7,678 nt of DNA from Lachnospiraceae bacterium (lineage in GTDB: Bacteria; Bacillota_A; Clostridia; Lachnospirales; Lachnospiraceae), in assembly GCA_017620345.1 (NCBI GenBank), contig JAFZQP010000055.1, forward strand, positions 1-7,678, read 5' to 3'. The notes beneath the pieces are model-generated. The model did no database searches, was not told the DNA's origin, and saw only the letters and a list, made by a program, of their open reading frames with translations. Within the stretch, counting starts at the first letter, position 1. Every line of letters starts with the position of its first letter. Positions 1-7,678 of the stretch are shown here, piece by piece. The position numbers and the translations under genes are program-made.

Positions 1-117
<117 letters not shown>

Positions 118-144
118 TGGCCGAGCGTACTTAAATTAATACAA

Positions 145-170
145 GACAGGGGCCCATGCCCCTGTCTTTT
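145..170 (+). terminator. Intrinsic terminator after tpiA
   Basis: A perfect 9-bp GC-rich stem (GACAGGGGC at 145-153 pairing with GCCCCTGTC at 158-166) encloses a 4-base loop (CCAT) and is followed directly by TTTT (167-170). The hairpin starts 27 bp after the tpiA stop codon and ends 38 bp before the sortase start, so it separates the glycolytic transcript from the surface-protein unit. Confidence 0.93.
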
Positions 171-173
171 CAC

Positions 174-202
174 TTGTAATTTTCATTCGATTGGGATAGT
201 AT
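174..202 (+). promoter_or_regulatory. Candidate sigma-A-type promoter for the sortase gene
   Basis: TTGTAA (174-179) and TAGTAT (197-202) are separated by 17 bp; each matches 4 of 6 consensus bases. An alternative -10 hexamer is TATTAT (200-205), a 5 of 6 match, with a longer 20-bp spacer. The site begins four bases after the terminator T-tract and is the only space available for a promoter before the sortase gene. With the first -10, transcription would be expected to start about seven bases downstream, at about 209, which is the first base of the assigned ATG. The promoter is inferred from sequence only. Confidence 0.5.
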
Positions 203-208
203 TATCGT

Positions 209-1033
209 ATGTCAAAAGGAAGGATCATAATCATTGTCATAGCGAGCATTGCTTTAGTTGTATGTGCTTTCATGCTCATCAAGACTACTCTTGAGTACAA
301 GCAGGCGGAGGACGAGTACACAAACCTCGAGCAGTATGCGGTAGTGGGTGACGGTGATTTTTCCGACGAAGAAGCTCCTTCCGAAGAAGCAATGCAGCAG
401 GAGGAGGCGGGAGAAGAAGAGAAGGCTCTTACCCGCAACTATAACAGGGCTGATTTTCCGGACATCACGGTAGATCATGACAGCCTCGAGAAGATCAATA
501 CGAGTTACGTGTGCTGGCTGTATGCACCCGGGGCCGATATCAATCACCCGGTAGTACAGGGCCCCGATAACGAATTTTATCTCCATCATACATTTGAGAG
601 ACAAAAGAACAACAGCGGATGTGTCTTCATGGACCATGAGGTCGATCCGATGCTGACGAGCCGCAATACTTTCTTCTACGGTCATAACATGAAGAACGGC
701 ACGATGTTCGGGCATCTCAAGAACTATATCAATAACAAGGCGGTATATGACAAGGACCCGTATATTTATGTGTTCAGGCCTGAAGGGATATACCGATATG
801 AGATCTTTTCATATTATCTCGACAATACGGATTCCAAGATGTATTATACTTGTCAGACGTTCAAGGAATACCGGGCATATCTTCGTGAAGCACAGAAGTT
901 GTCGGTCCGTGAATGCGCCGCCAAGCCGGATCCCGACACGAACATAGTCACTTTGGTTACCTGTTCGGGAAGCGGATCCAATAAGCAGAGATTTTTCGTA
1001 CACGGCGTCTTCAAGGACGTATATTTATACTGA
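209..1033 (+). CDS. Class B sortase, membrane-anchored
   Basis: A 274-residue cysteine transpeptidase that would act on the outer face of the membrane, cleaving a sorting motif in secreted proteins and joining them to the cell wall or to another pilin subunit. One N-terminal membrane helix (about 6-25) is followed by an acidic Glu-rich stalk (about 31-72) and the sortase domain (about 85-274). Family motifs visible are WLYAPGADINHPVVQG (103-118), FMDHE (140-144), NTFFYGHNM with catalytic His159, TLVTC with catalytic Cys252, and Arg261 in QRFFVHG, so the His/Cys/Arg set is complete. The motif pattern (PVVQGxDN, YGHxMKxGxMFG, TLxTC) is that of class B rather than class A. The ATG at 209 has no Shine-Dalgarno sequence upstream, while a good one (AGGAAGG, 217-223) lies inside the reading frame. 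A leaderless transcript, or a rare ATT start at 233, are alternatives; 209 is kept because it gives the normal Arg/Lys-containing N-terminus before the helix. The next gene begins 12 bp later, which suggests co-transcription. The gene could be called srtB, but its substrate is not shown. Confidence 0.92.
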   Translation: MSKGRIIIIVIASIALVVCAFMLIKTTLEYKQAEDEYTNLEQYAVVGDGDFSDEEAPSEEAMQQEEAGEEEKALTRNYNRADFPDITVDHDSLEKINTSYVCWLYAPGADINHPVVQGPDNEFYLHHTFERQKNNSGCVFMDHEVDPMLTSRNTFFYGHNMKNGTMFGHLKNYINNKAVYDKDPYIYVFRPEGIYRYEIFSYYLDNTDSKMYYTCQTFKEYRAYLREAQKLSVRECAAKPDPDTNIVTLVTCSGSGSNKQRFFVHGVFKDVYLY

Positions 1034-1045
1034 TAGGATGAGATC

Positions 1046-2707
1046 ATGCGTTTAACACATTTTCGCTACAAAACAATTTTATTCCGGGCATGTGTAGCAT
1101 TTTGCATTATGCTTTTGGCAACGACGGTCTTTATTGCCGCACGTGTACGCGAGGTTATAGAGATCGGGAGTATGAAGCTTCTCTCAAGCTCGGTTAACGG
1201 ATGTATACAGGTTGTGCTCTGCCTCCTGTGTATCATCATGGTACTTACCGACAGAAAGAAAGGACTCGTGTGGTCGTACATCATACTTGGAATGTCTGTA
1301 GCCGGATCGCTCAGATCGGTAGTCGTAAGCCACAATCTGTCAACAGCGCCGGGTACTTTCAGCGCGATAATGTTCCTCATCGCGATCACACTCATATCCC
1401 AGCAGATCAAATACAGCAATAAGATGGCAGTCACCGATTCGATCACCGGACTTCTTAACAGATACGGATTTGACCGCGACATCCGAAAGAAGATATGGTT
1501 CAACGAACGTGGACGTGTCGTGTTCATACATCTTGACGGATTTCTGCCTGTAAATGCAAACCTCGGGCGTAAGTACGGGGATGAGCTTCTTACCATCGTC
1601 GCTAACCGTATCAAATCTGTGCTCGATGACAAAGGTGCCGCATACAAGATCGAAGGTGCCGAGTATGCAGTTATCCTGCCGGAATCGGCTGATTTTAACA
1701 GCATAGTTCAATCGCTTATCAAATCGATAGAAGAGACGATAACCCTTAACAAGGACGGAGTTCCGTCCAATATATATCTGTCTGCTTTTGCGGGCATAGC
1801 TGATTTTATTGATTCATCCACGGATGCTGATACGATCATGAAGCGTGCGGATATCGCGATGAACTACGCTATCAAGTCAAGTACGCAGAAATTCTATCAG
1901 TTCAATGATGAGATGAAGGAGTCACTTGAGCATCAGCTTTATGTTGAGAGGATGATCAAGGACAGCCTTCGAAACGGATATTTTTACCTTGTGTACCAGC
2001 CGCAGTTCACGCTTGAGGATAAGAGACTGCGCGGATTTGAGACGCTCATCCGCATGAGTGCTCCGGGAGGTGTCAGGATCCCTCCGATGGAACTGATCAG
2101 TATCGCGGAGAAGTCAGATCTTGTGCTTGATATAGACAAGTTTGTGCTTCGCCGTGCGATGCAGGAATTCCGCGAGATATGCTATTCGTCGGGTAATACC
2201 GTTACGGTTGCAGTAAACATCTCGGCCAAGGATATAGCAAGAGCCGGCTTCGCCGAAAAATTGCTCGCTCTCATTGATGAGGTCAGATTCCCGCCTGAAT
2301 GTCTGGAGATCGAGATCACCGAATATTCCTTTGTGGAAGAGGGAAGTCATACGATCGAGAACATCAGGATGTTGCGTGACAATCAGATCATGATCGCGTT
2401 GGATGATTTTGGCACAGGTTATACGTCGCTTGAGACGCTGATGAAACTGCCGATCAACCTTGTGAAGATCGACAAGTCTCTCATTGACAATCTCACCCGC
2501 AACGAGATGAACATGGACTTCGTAAAATCAGTCATCTACATGGGTCACATAATGGACGCCGAGGTCATCGCAGAGGGAGTCGAATACGAGAACCAGATCG
2601 AATCTCTCAAGGAACTCGACTGCGACTTCATCCAGGGCTTCATCTGGGGCAAGCCCATGGAATACGATGAGGCAAGAGAATTCGCGCTCGAGAAATATCC
2701 GGTATAA
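1046..2707 (+). CDS. Membrane GGDEF-EAL protein, predicted c-di-GMP phosphodiesterase with degenerate GGDEF
   Basis: A 553-residue protein with about four N-terminal membrane segments (near 10-32, 51-68, 74-94 and 103-119), a GGDEF domain (about 127-287) and an EAL domain (about 297-550). The GGDEF half looks catalytically dead. The signature is EGAEY (203-207) instead of GGDEF, the first metal Asp of the DxD-type motif is His162, the INDxxG motif reads VNANLG, and no RxxD inhibitory site is seen. The EAL half keeps the expected catalytic set: Glu332 in ETLIR, Asn391 in VNIS, Glu423 in EITE, Asp453-Asp454 in DDFGTGYTSL, Lys474 in VKID, Glu510 in AEGVE and Gln530 in QGF. It should therefore hydrolyse c-di-GMP to pGpG at the cytoplasmic membrane, with the GGDEF domain perhaps acting as a GTP or regulatory sensor, as known for some hybrid proteins. 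AGGA (1035-1038) lies 7 bases before the ATG. The gene sits 12 bp behind the sortase gene and is followed by a terminator, so the two likely form one operon. No periplasmic sensor domain of appreciable size is visible. Confidence 0.92.
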   Translation: MRLTHFRYKTILFRACVAFCIMLLATTVFIAARVREVIEIGSMKLLSSSVNGCIQVVLCLLCIIMVLTDRKKGLVWSYIILGMSVAGSLRSVVVSHNLSTAPGTFSAIMFLIAITLISQQIKYSNKMAVTDSITGLLNRYGFDRDIRKKIWFNERGRVVFIHLDGFLPVNANLGRKYGDELLTIVANRIKSVLDDKGAAYKIEGAEYAVILPESADFNSIVQSLIKSIEETITLNKDGVPSNIYLSAFAGIADFIDSSTDADTIMKRADIAMNYAIKSSTQKFYQFNDEMKESLEHQLYVERMIKDSLRNGYFYLVYQPQFTLEDKRLRGFETLIRMSAPGGVRIPPMELISIAEKSDLVLDIDKFVLRRAMQEFREICYSSGNTVTVAVNISAKDIARAGFAEKLLALIDEVRFPPECLEIEITEYSFVEEGSHTIENIRMLRDNQIMIALDDFGTGYTSLETLMKLPINLVKIDKSLIDNLTRNEMNMDFVKSVIYMGHIMDAEVIAEGVEYENQIESLKELDCDFIQGFIWGKPMEYDEAREFALEKYPV

Positions 2708-2741
2708 TATAGCAAATATGATCAATATATGAGCTAATAGC

Positions 2742-2781
2742 AAGTTGCACAATTTCGATTGCGCAACTTTGTTTATTATTT
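2742..2781 (+). terminator. Intrinsic terminator after the GGDEF-EAL gene
   Basis: AAGTTGC (2742-2748) pairs with GCAACTT (2763-2769). After one A/C mismatch the stem continues with CAAT (2750-2753) and ATTG (2758-2761), capped by a TTCG tetraloop. A T-rich tract (TTTGTTTATTATTT) follows immediately. The hairpin begins 34 bp past the stop codon and separates the sortase/phosphodiesterase unit from the adhesin gene. Confidence 0.88.
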
Positions 2782-2837
2782 CGGATCGATTTTTATAAAA
2801 AAAATGACGATAAAATGAACCTTTTTTCGGCGGATAA

Positions 2838-2866
2838 TTGTCATATATTTTGTAAGGGAATAGGGT
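2838..2866 (+). promoter_or_regulatory. Weak candidate promoter for the adhesin gene
   Basis: TTGTCA (2838-2843, 5 of 6 matches) lies 17 bp before TAGGGT (2861-2866), which keeps only the T, A and final T of the -10 consensus. Other AT-rich hexamers upstream (TATAAA 2794-2799, TAAAAT 2811-2816, TATATT 2844-2849) could serve as -10 boxes, but none has a convincing -35 partner. The adhesin needs its own promoter because a terminator precedes this region, but its exact site is uncertain. Confidence 0.3.
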
Positions 2867-2887
2867 AACTATGCCCATTCCTAGTTA
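2857..2887 (+). promoter_or_regulatory. Two mutually exclusive hairpins in the adhesin leader
   Basis: Hairpin A pairs GGAAT (2857-2861) with ATTCC (2877-2881) and, after a bulged A, GGG (2863-2865) with CCC (2874-2876), leaving the loop TAACTATG. Hairpin B pairs that loop sequence, TAACTA (2866-2871), with TAGTTA (2882-2887). Both cannot form fully at once: a pseudoknot would have to cross an 8-bp stem with no linker. The element lies 34-46 bases before the Shine-Dalgarno sequence and has no T-tract. It matches no riboswitch consensus that I recognise. It would be in the mRNA only if transcription starts upstream of about 2857. Confidence 0.35.
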
Positions 2888-2932
2888 TGTAAACCTAAAG
2901 AAACCAGGAAAGGTATCAAAAGGAGAAACATT

Positions 2933-5900
2933 ATGAGGAAAAGAAGGAATTGGTTCAGAACTACTACAGCGATGATAGCACTCATCGCAATGGTACTGGA
3001 GACCGGATTCTCATCAGTAGCCACAATGGCTGCCGAAATTACTACTGAAGACGGCATCGTTGTCAATAACGATGTTGTTGAAGAAGCTAACGACGGCGCT
3101 GAGGATCAGCTCAACATCGAGGTCGTTCCGGATGAAGATAATTCGGGCGATGACGGTACGCAGATCGGCGAAGATGTATCCGGCGGCGATGAAGATGTTA
3201 ATGGGCCGGGAGAGTCCGAAGAGCCCGAGGAGATCAAAGGGCAGGAGGAGCCTCAGGAGGTTGAGAAGCCTTCGGAGAGCGAGCCTGCGCAGGAGGAAAC
3301 CTTTGAGCCGGCTGACGAGCTTAAAGAGGGTACCCTCAAGATCACCGATTCGGGTATATCCGGTTCGGGCTATGATGAGATATCAATATATGTAGATACG
3401 ACCGGACTTGCCAAGAAAGACAAGTTCCGTATTGAGTTCAGCGGACCGGCGGACGCATCGTACAACACGGTCATTAACGATGATCTCGATAAGACGTCTG
3501 ACGGACGATATGACTTCACCAACCTTGAGGGTGGTGAGTTTAGAGTGTCTGCTACTTCTTCATATGATGTCTCCCTTTCCTATAAGTATAATGAAGACGG
3601 TTATCCTACGATCTGCGTTGAGAGCGTAGGCCCCGAGAAGAATCTTGAAACTTCTGTCCTTTCCGGCAGAGACGGTTCGGAGATCAATGCGATCGTTGGT
3701 GAAGGATATGAAAGCATCAAGGTAGAACTTGATACTGAAGAACTTTCTGACAAGGCAGAATTCAAGCTGTATGTTGAGAGCGAAGCTGATGCCAAGGTTG
3801 ACGGTAAGAATGCGAAGGACGGTATCATCGGTCTTACTAAGGATACAGGTTCTCTCGTGATCGAAGATCTGGGTGATAAGAGCTTTAAAGCATACATACT
3901 TACGGCTAACGAACTTGAGATCTCAGCAAAGCCTCAGGTTACGAGCGTTGAAGATGGTGTAGTGACATTTACTGTCAGCATACCGGCAACAAAGCGTGAA
4001 TACACATATGAAGATGATGATGTGTTTGTACGTGCAATGCTTGAAAGAGCTGATGCGATCCCTGATGATGCCGAGTTCATCGTTACGAAGGTAACACCCG
4101 AATCCAAGGATTACAATTATGAAGCATATATTCAGGCACTGTCGGAAAATGCAGATGAGATCCTTGGCAGAGAAGATGCGTCTATCAATGAAGATAAAGT
4201 CCTTCTTTATGATATAGCCTTCTATGGTAAAGATGAAAATGGCAACAGAGTTGAACTTCAGCCCGAAGAAGGCAGTGTAGTGATCAACATCCAGTATAAG
4301 AGCGGACAGCTTGAAGAAAAGCTTGAAGTAGAAACAGCTGACGAGGTGAAGATCGTACACCTTCCGCTTAAGGATGAAGTCAAGGAAGAAAATAACACAA
4401 CAGCAGAAGCTACAGATATTAAATCTTCTGACATAAATATTGAAGTAGTTAACGCAAAGACTTCCGTAGAGGCTGCAAGTACGGAGTTCCAGGCATCGGA
4501 GTTCTCTGTATATGCAACACTCAAAGACGGCAAGATGGTTCCGTCTAACAATGAGACTTTCAAGACCATACTTGGTGAGGCAACAAGGTATGGCGTAGTC
4601 GGTAACGATGTTTACTACAGAGGTCATTTGGAGACAACGATCGCTGCGGGAGAGTTCCATGCGGAGAATAATGCAGGCTGGGCGGCTCCGAGAAACAGCG
4701 GGGGTAATTACGGTCAGTCAATAATCGGTGCATATAACGGAACGACTCAGATCACATTTGATGCGGGACGGGCTTCCGGTGCCTCAAAGCATGTTGTATA
4801 TACAACTCCCGATGCAGTATACAGGAACAAGGATCTTCCTACAACACCTCAGGATAAACTTAATGAAACAAATAACATGAAGTTTTATCCTAATAATAAA
4901 GATAATGTAGAACTTAATACGACAACTTACTCAGAGACAGAGATTAGAAATATGGTCTCAAACATGATAACTAATGCGAAGACCAAGTCTACTGAGTTGT
5001 CGAATGTTAACGGATACAGCTTTGCTGATGCATATGATTCCCAGAATAAGATCTTCGATTTCGCATCCAGGGGTGATGGACAGGGAACGTACTATGTCAA
5101 TTTCAAGGCCGGCGAGTATGCTACGCTTCCTACAAATGACTTTACTATCAAGTTGGGAGAAGGGCAGCGAGTAGTATTCAACATCCCCGATGATAAAGTC
5201 ATTCTTAAACAGTATAAAGCACAGATAGGCTCCTTTAACGGATCGACCGCAGCTGATGCAAATGAAGATGAGATATGTCAGCGTGTGATTTTCAACTGCT
5301 ATAATGCAACGATCACAGGTCTGGATAATGCGGTTTCAGGTACTTTCCTCGTTCCGTATTCGGATTTCAGCAATGTTGCTGATGCTGCACGTGATAACAA
5401 GCAGGGCCCGGGCGCAGGATGGGTTATTGCCACTACGGTATCCGGTGTAGGTGGTCAGGAATGGCATTGCGTATATCATGATATGCCTCCTGCTACAGGA
5501 ACAAGTATCACGCTTTATGCAAGGAAGACCGTAAATGATGCGGCTCCTTCGGGTAGTGAGAAGTTTAAGTTTGGACTGTATGAAAGCGACAGTAACGGTA
5601 ACCAGGGCAATAAACTTCAGGAGAAGCAGAATAACGGCCAGGGTATCACATTTGATACAATAACATATCCGGCAGATACAATAAGCCAGGATGGCGGGAC
5701 AGCAACCCGCTGGTATCTTATCAAAGAAGAAGGTACTGATATGTTTGGGTACACTCTTGACGAAAGACAATATGTTGTCAAGGTTGTCGTTAAGAAAGTC
5801 GGTACTGCCCTCACAATAGACAGTAAACAGGTATATCTTAAAACCGATCTGAACAATGCCCTTACCGGGGATGTTACAGACGGCGCAAACACGGCTGTTC

Positions 5901-7644
5901 TGTTTAATAACACTACACCTCAGGAAGATGTAGAGTTCGAGCTTAAGGTTAAGAAGTATGTATTTGATGAGAAAGATACTCATGATTCACAGCCGGATTA
6001 TTCTAAAGCACTGACAACATGGCCGGCAGATGCTACGTTTGAGTTTGATCTTGAGTATGATCCTGTTCATGATGGATATACCGCTATGTGCCAGACTCCC
6101 AGAATGCCTGACGGATCGACCAAGGTGTCTATTTCCTCAAGAGATGCAGTTAAGGAAGCTTCATTCGGAAAAGTTAAGTTATCAACTGCACAGGCATTTG
6201 CGGATGGCGCTGAAGAAACAGAGCAATTTTGGATCAAACATTATTATGATATTTTAGCACCCAACGGACAGGGCATGCCGTGGAATACATATTACTATGG
6301 TGGTCGTGTCAGGACGGCAATATATAAGTATAAGATCACCGAGAACAGGGATGTAACACTTCCTGAAGGTTATGATTACGGATACGGCTTTGAGAATGAG
6401 AGTTTTGAACGCCATGTCAAAGTATTTGTTCATGTTTGGAAAGCAAATGATTCCGATTATTATAAACTGATTTCATGCACAACTACAGTTGACGGGGTTA
6501 CCAAGACACTTCCGTATGAAGTTAAGTATCTTGATGATAACATTCATAAGACCGGTAATCCTCCTTGCGTAGAGTGGCAGGAGAAGCCTGTTGAGTTCTA
6601 TAACAGATACAAGAAACCCGAGCCCAAGCCCGGTAAGACAACGGTTTATGGTGTCAAGAATTATATCACAAGTAATAAAGACGATATCACCAGCTTCAGT
6701 TTCAGGCTGTATTCTGAAGCAGGAACAGGTACTTTCACAGGTGTGAAGGATAGTAATCTTGCAAGCCGCGGAGCTAATCTTTCAGTAAACAGTGATGCTG
6801 ATGGAAACTTCCAGTTTGGTGAGCTGGTATACACCAAGGATGATATCGGCAAGACATACCACTATATTGTTGAAGAAGAAAACATAGTAGAGAAGACGGA
6901 TGAGGAGACCAAAGAGAAATACTATGTTGTCAGAGGTAAGGAACATATAAGAGTAACCGAGCCAAGGAAAGAATTTGACGTATCGATCATAAGCGAAGAT
7001 GGCAAGGATACCCTTACTGTTATCAATCCTTATGACGGTGTATACACCAAGCCTGATAACGGACGTGCAAAGATCACAAACCAGTATGGTGCGTCCGGAG
7101 AGATCACGTTTGGTGCTACGAAGACATTTGTGAATGAATCGACAATAGCAGATCTTCCGACAAAGACGTTCTCATTCTGGCTTGTTGGCGGACGTGTTGA
7201 AAACAACACAGTTTCAGAACAAGTTAGGGAGCCGAAGTCTATAACAATATCCAAAGATACCCCAGGAGGACTTGGATCTGCGTTCTTCACAACACTCAAG
7301 TATGCTAATTTAGACGCAAAGGGTACATATAAGTACACGATCTATGAACAAATGCCTAACGAACTTCCTTCGGGTAAGGTATTGAATGATTTTAAGCATA
7401 CAGACGGTGACGGTAATGTATATTACGATGTAAACGGCATCAAGTATGATGCAAGGAAGTATCATATCACTGTTGTCATTGGCGATGACGGAAACGGAAA
7501 CCTTGTACCTACGACGGTAACAGCCGGATATGATAATGGCGAGAACGGAAGCACCGCTACTGAGGATACGGTTACGAATATTGAAGATCTTGGCTGGCGC
7601 AGTGCGGCATTTACAAACAAGTATCAGTTTGAGCCTGTCACAGG
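2933..7644 (+). CDS. Giant secreted adhesin/pilin-like protein with isopeptide domains, 3' end missing
   Basis: One frame is open from ATG 2933 to the contig end with no stop: 1570 genuine residues before adapter sequence begins. AGGAG (2921-2925) lies 7 bases before the start. Residues 1-34 form a signal peptide (RKRR, a hydrophobic core, cleavage near ATMAA). An acidic Glu/Asp/Pro-rich stalk follows (about 36-122), then two diverged copies of a beta-rich module (about 146-231 and 258-349). Residues about 364-530, ending in FSVYATL, form a segment common in large clostridial surface proteins. Residues about 546-850 resemble a choice-of-anchor-A adhesive domain (LGEATRYGVVGNDV at its start). 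Four tandem Spy0128/FctA-like pilin domains (about 856-994, 1001-1226, 1236-1385, 1390 onward) each keep a Lys/Glu/Asn set: K865/E932/N992, K1007/E1137/N1224, K1242/E1315/N1383 and K1397/E1472/N1562. Such sets form self-generated isopeptide bonds in this family. The protein is expected on the cell surface as an adhesin or pilus component. A C-terminal sorting motif and membrane anchor, expected for this architecture, lie beyond the window. The domain calls are pattern-based, and the choice-of-anchor-A call is the weakest. Confidence 0.9.
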
Positions 7645-7678
7645 AGATCGGAAGAGCACACGTCTGAACTCCAGTCAC
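7645..7678. other. Illumina TruSeq adapter contamination at the contig end
   Basis: The final 34 bases begin AGATCGGAAGAGC and continue to CCAGTCAC, matching the standard TruSeq index-side adapter up to the point where the sample index would start. This is library-construction sequence, not genome. It extends the adhesin frame artificially by about 11 codons (reading DRKSTRLNSSH). On the reverse strand it encodes TGVQTCALPI, a peptide well known from adapter-contaminated database entries. Confidence 0.98.

Noticed and set aside
254..715. Reverse-strand open frame of 153 residues within the sortase gene
   Set aside because: It is antisense to conserved sortase motifs and shows no family features.
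2866..2887. H-type pseudoknot in the adhesin leader
   Set aside because: The loop-to-downstream pairing is perfect, but with an 8-bp first stem and no linker the strand cannot cross the groove. The two stems are better read as alternatives.
2838..2932. c-di-GMP riboswitch upstream of the adhesin
   Set aside because: The context made it attractive, but I see neither the GEMM-type conserved core nor a type II core. Only simple hairpins are present.
3060..3395. Arg/Ser-rich + strand open frame
   Set aside because: It is an alternate frame of the adhesin's acidic Glu/Asp/Pro stalk. The low-complexity composition explains the long open frame.
3923..4660. Reverse-strand open frame of 245 residues
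   Set aside because: It is antisense to the adhesin, has a Cys/Ile/Phe-rich composition with no recognisable domain, and the + frame has a signal peptide and clear domains throughout.
5336..5983. Reverse-strand open frame of 215 residues
   Set aside because: It is a shadow of the adhesin frame, with no domain or plausible ribosome binding context.
7310..7678. Reverse-strand open frame of 122 residues starting MTGVQTCALPI
   Set aside because: Its start lies in the reverse complement of the Illumina adapter, and the rest is antisense to the adhesin domain K1397/E1472/N1562.

Overview
The window looks like chromosomal DNA from a Gram-positive anaerobe, most likely a clostridium of the Lachnospiraceae type. 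This is an inference. It rests on a class B sortase, a very large secreted surface protein built from pilin-type isopeptide modules, a mixed-GC codon style and protein-level resemblance. No ribosomal RNA or other strong taxonomic marker is present. All genes read on the + strand.

Layout. Positions 1-117 are the 3' end of triosephosphate isomerase (tpiA), closed by a strong intrinsic terminator (145-170). A short gap carries a promoter-like sequence that runs directly into a class B sortase gene (209-1033). Only 12 bp later comes a membrane-anchored GGDEF-EAL protein (1046-2707), predicted to be a c-di-GMP phosphodiesterase with a dead GGDEF domain. A second terminator (2742-2781) ends this two-gene unit. 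A 225-bp intergenic leader follows, with a possible promoter and two mutually exclusive hairpins. Then a giant secreted adhesin/pilin-like gene starts at 2933 and stays open to the end of the contig (at least 1570 residues).

How the genes may work together. The adhesin has a signal peptide, an acidic stalk, two diverged copies of an unrecognised beta-rich module, a segment common in large clostridial surface proteins, a choice-of-anchor-A-like adhesive region, and four tandem Spy0128/FctA-like domains. Each of these four domains keeps a Lys/Glu/Asn set that fits an intramolecular isopeptide bond. The sortase is a candidate to attach or polymerise the adhesin, and the phosphodiesterase could lower c-di-GMP to tune attachment. 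The locus therefore reads as a c-di-GMP-linked surface adhesion module. The C-terminal sorting signal that would test this lies beyond the contig end.

Data quality. The last 34 bases (7645-7678) are not biological: they match the common Illumina TruSeq adapter. The biological sequence ends at about 7644, and any protein read across this point, on either strand, is artefactual there.
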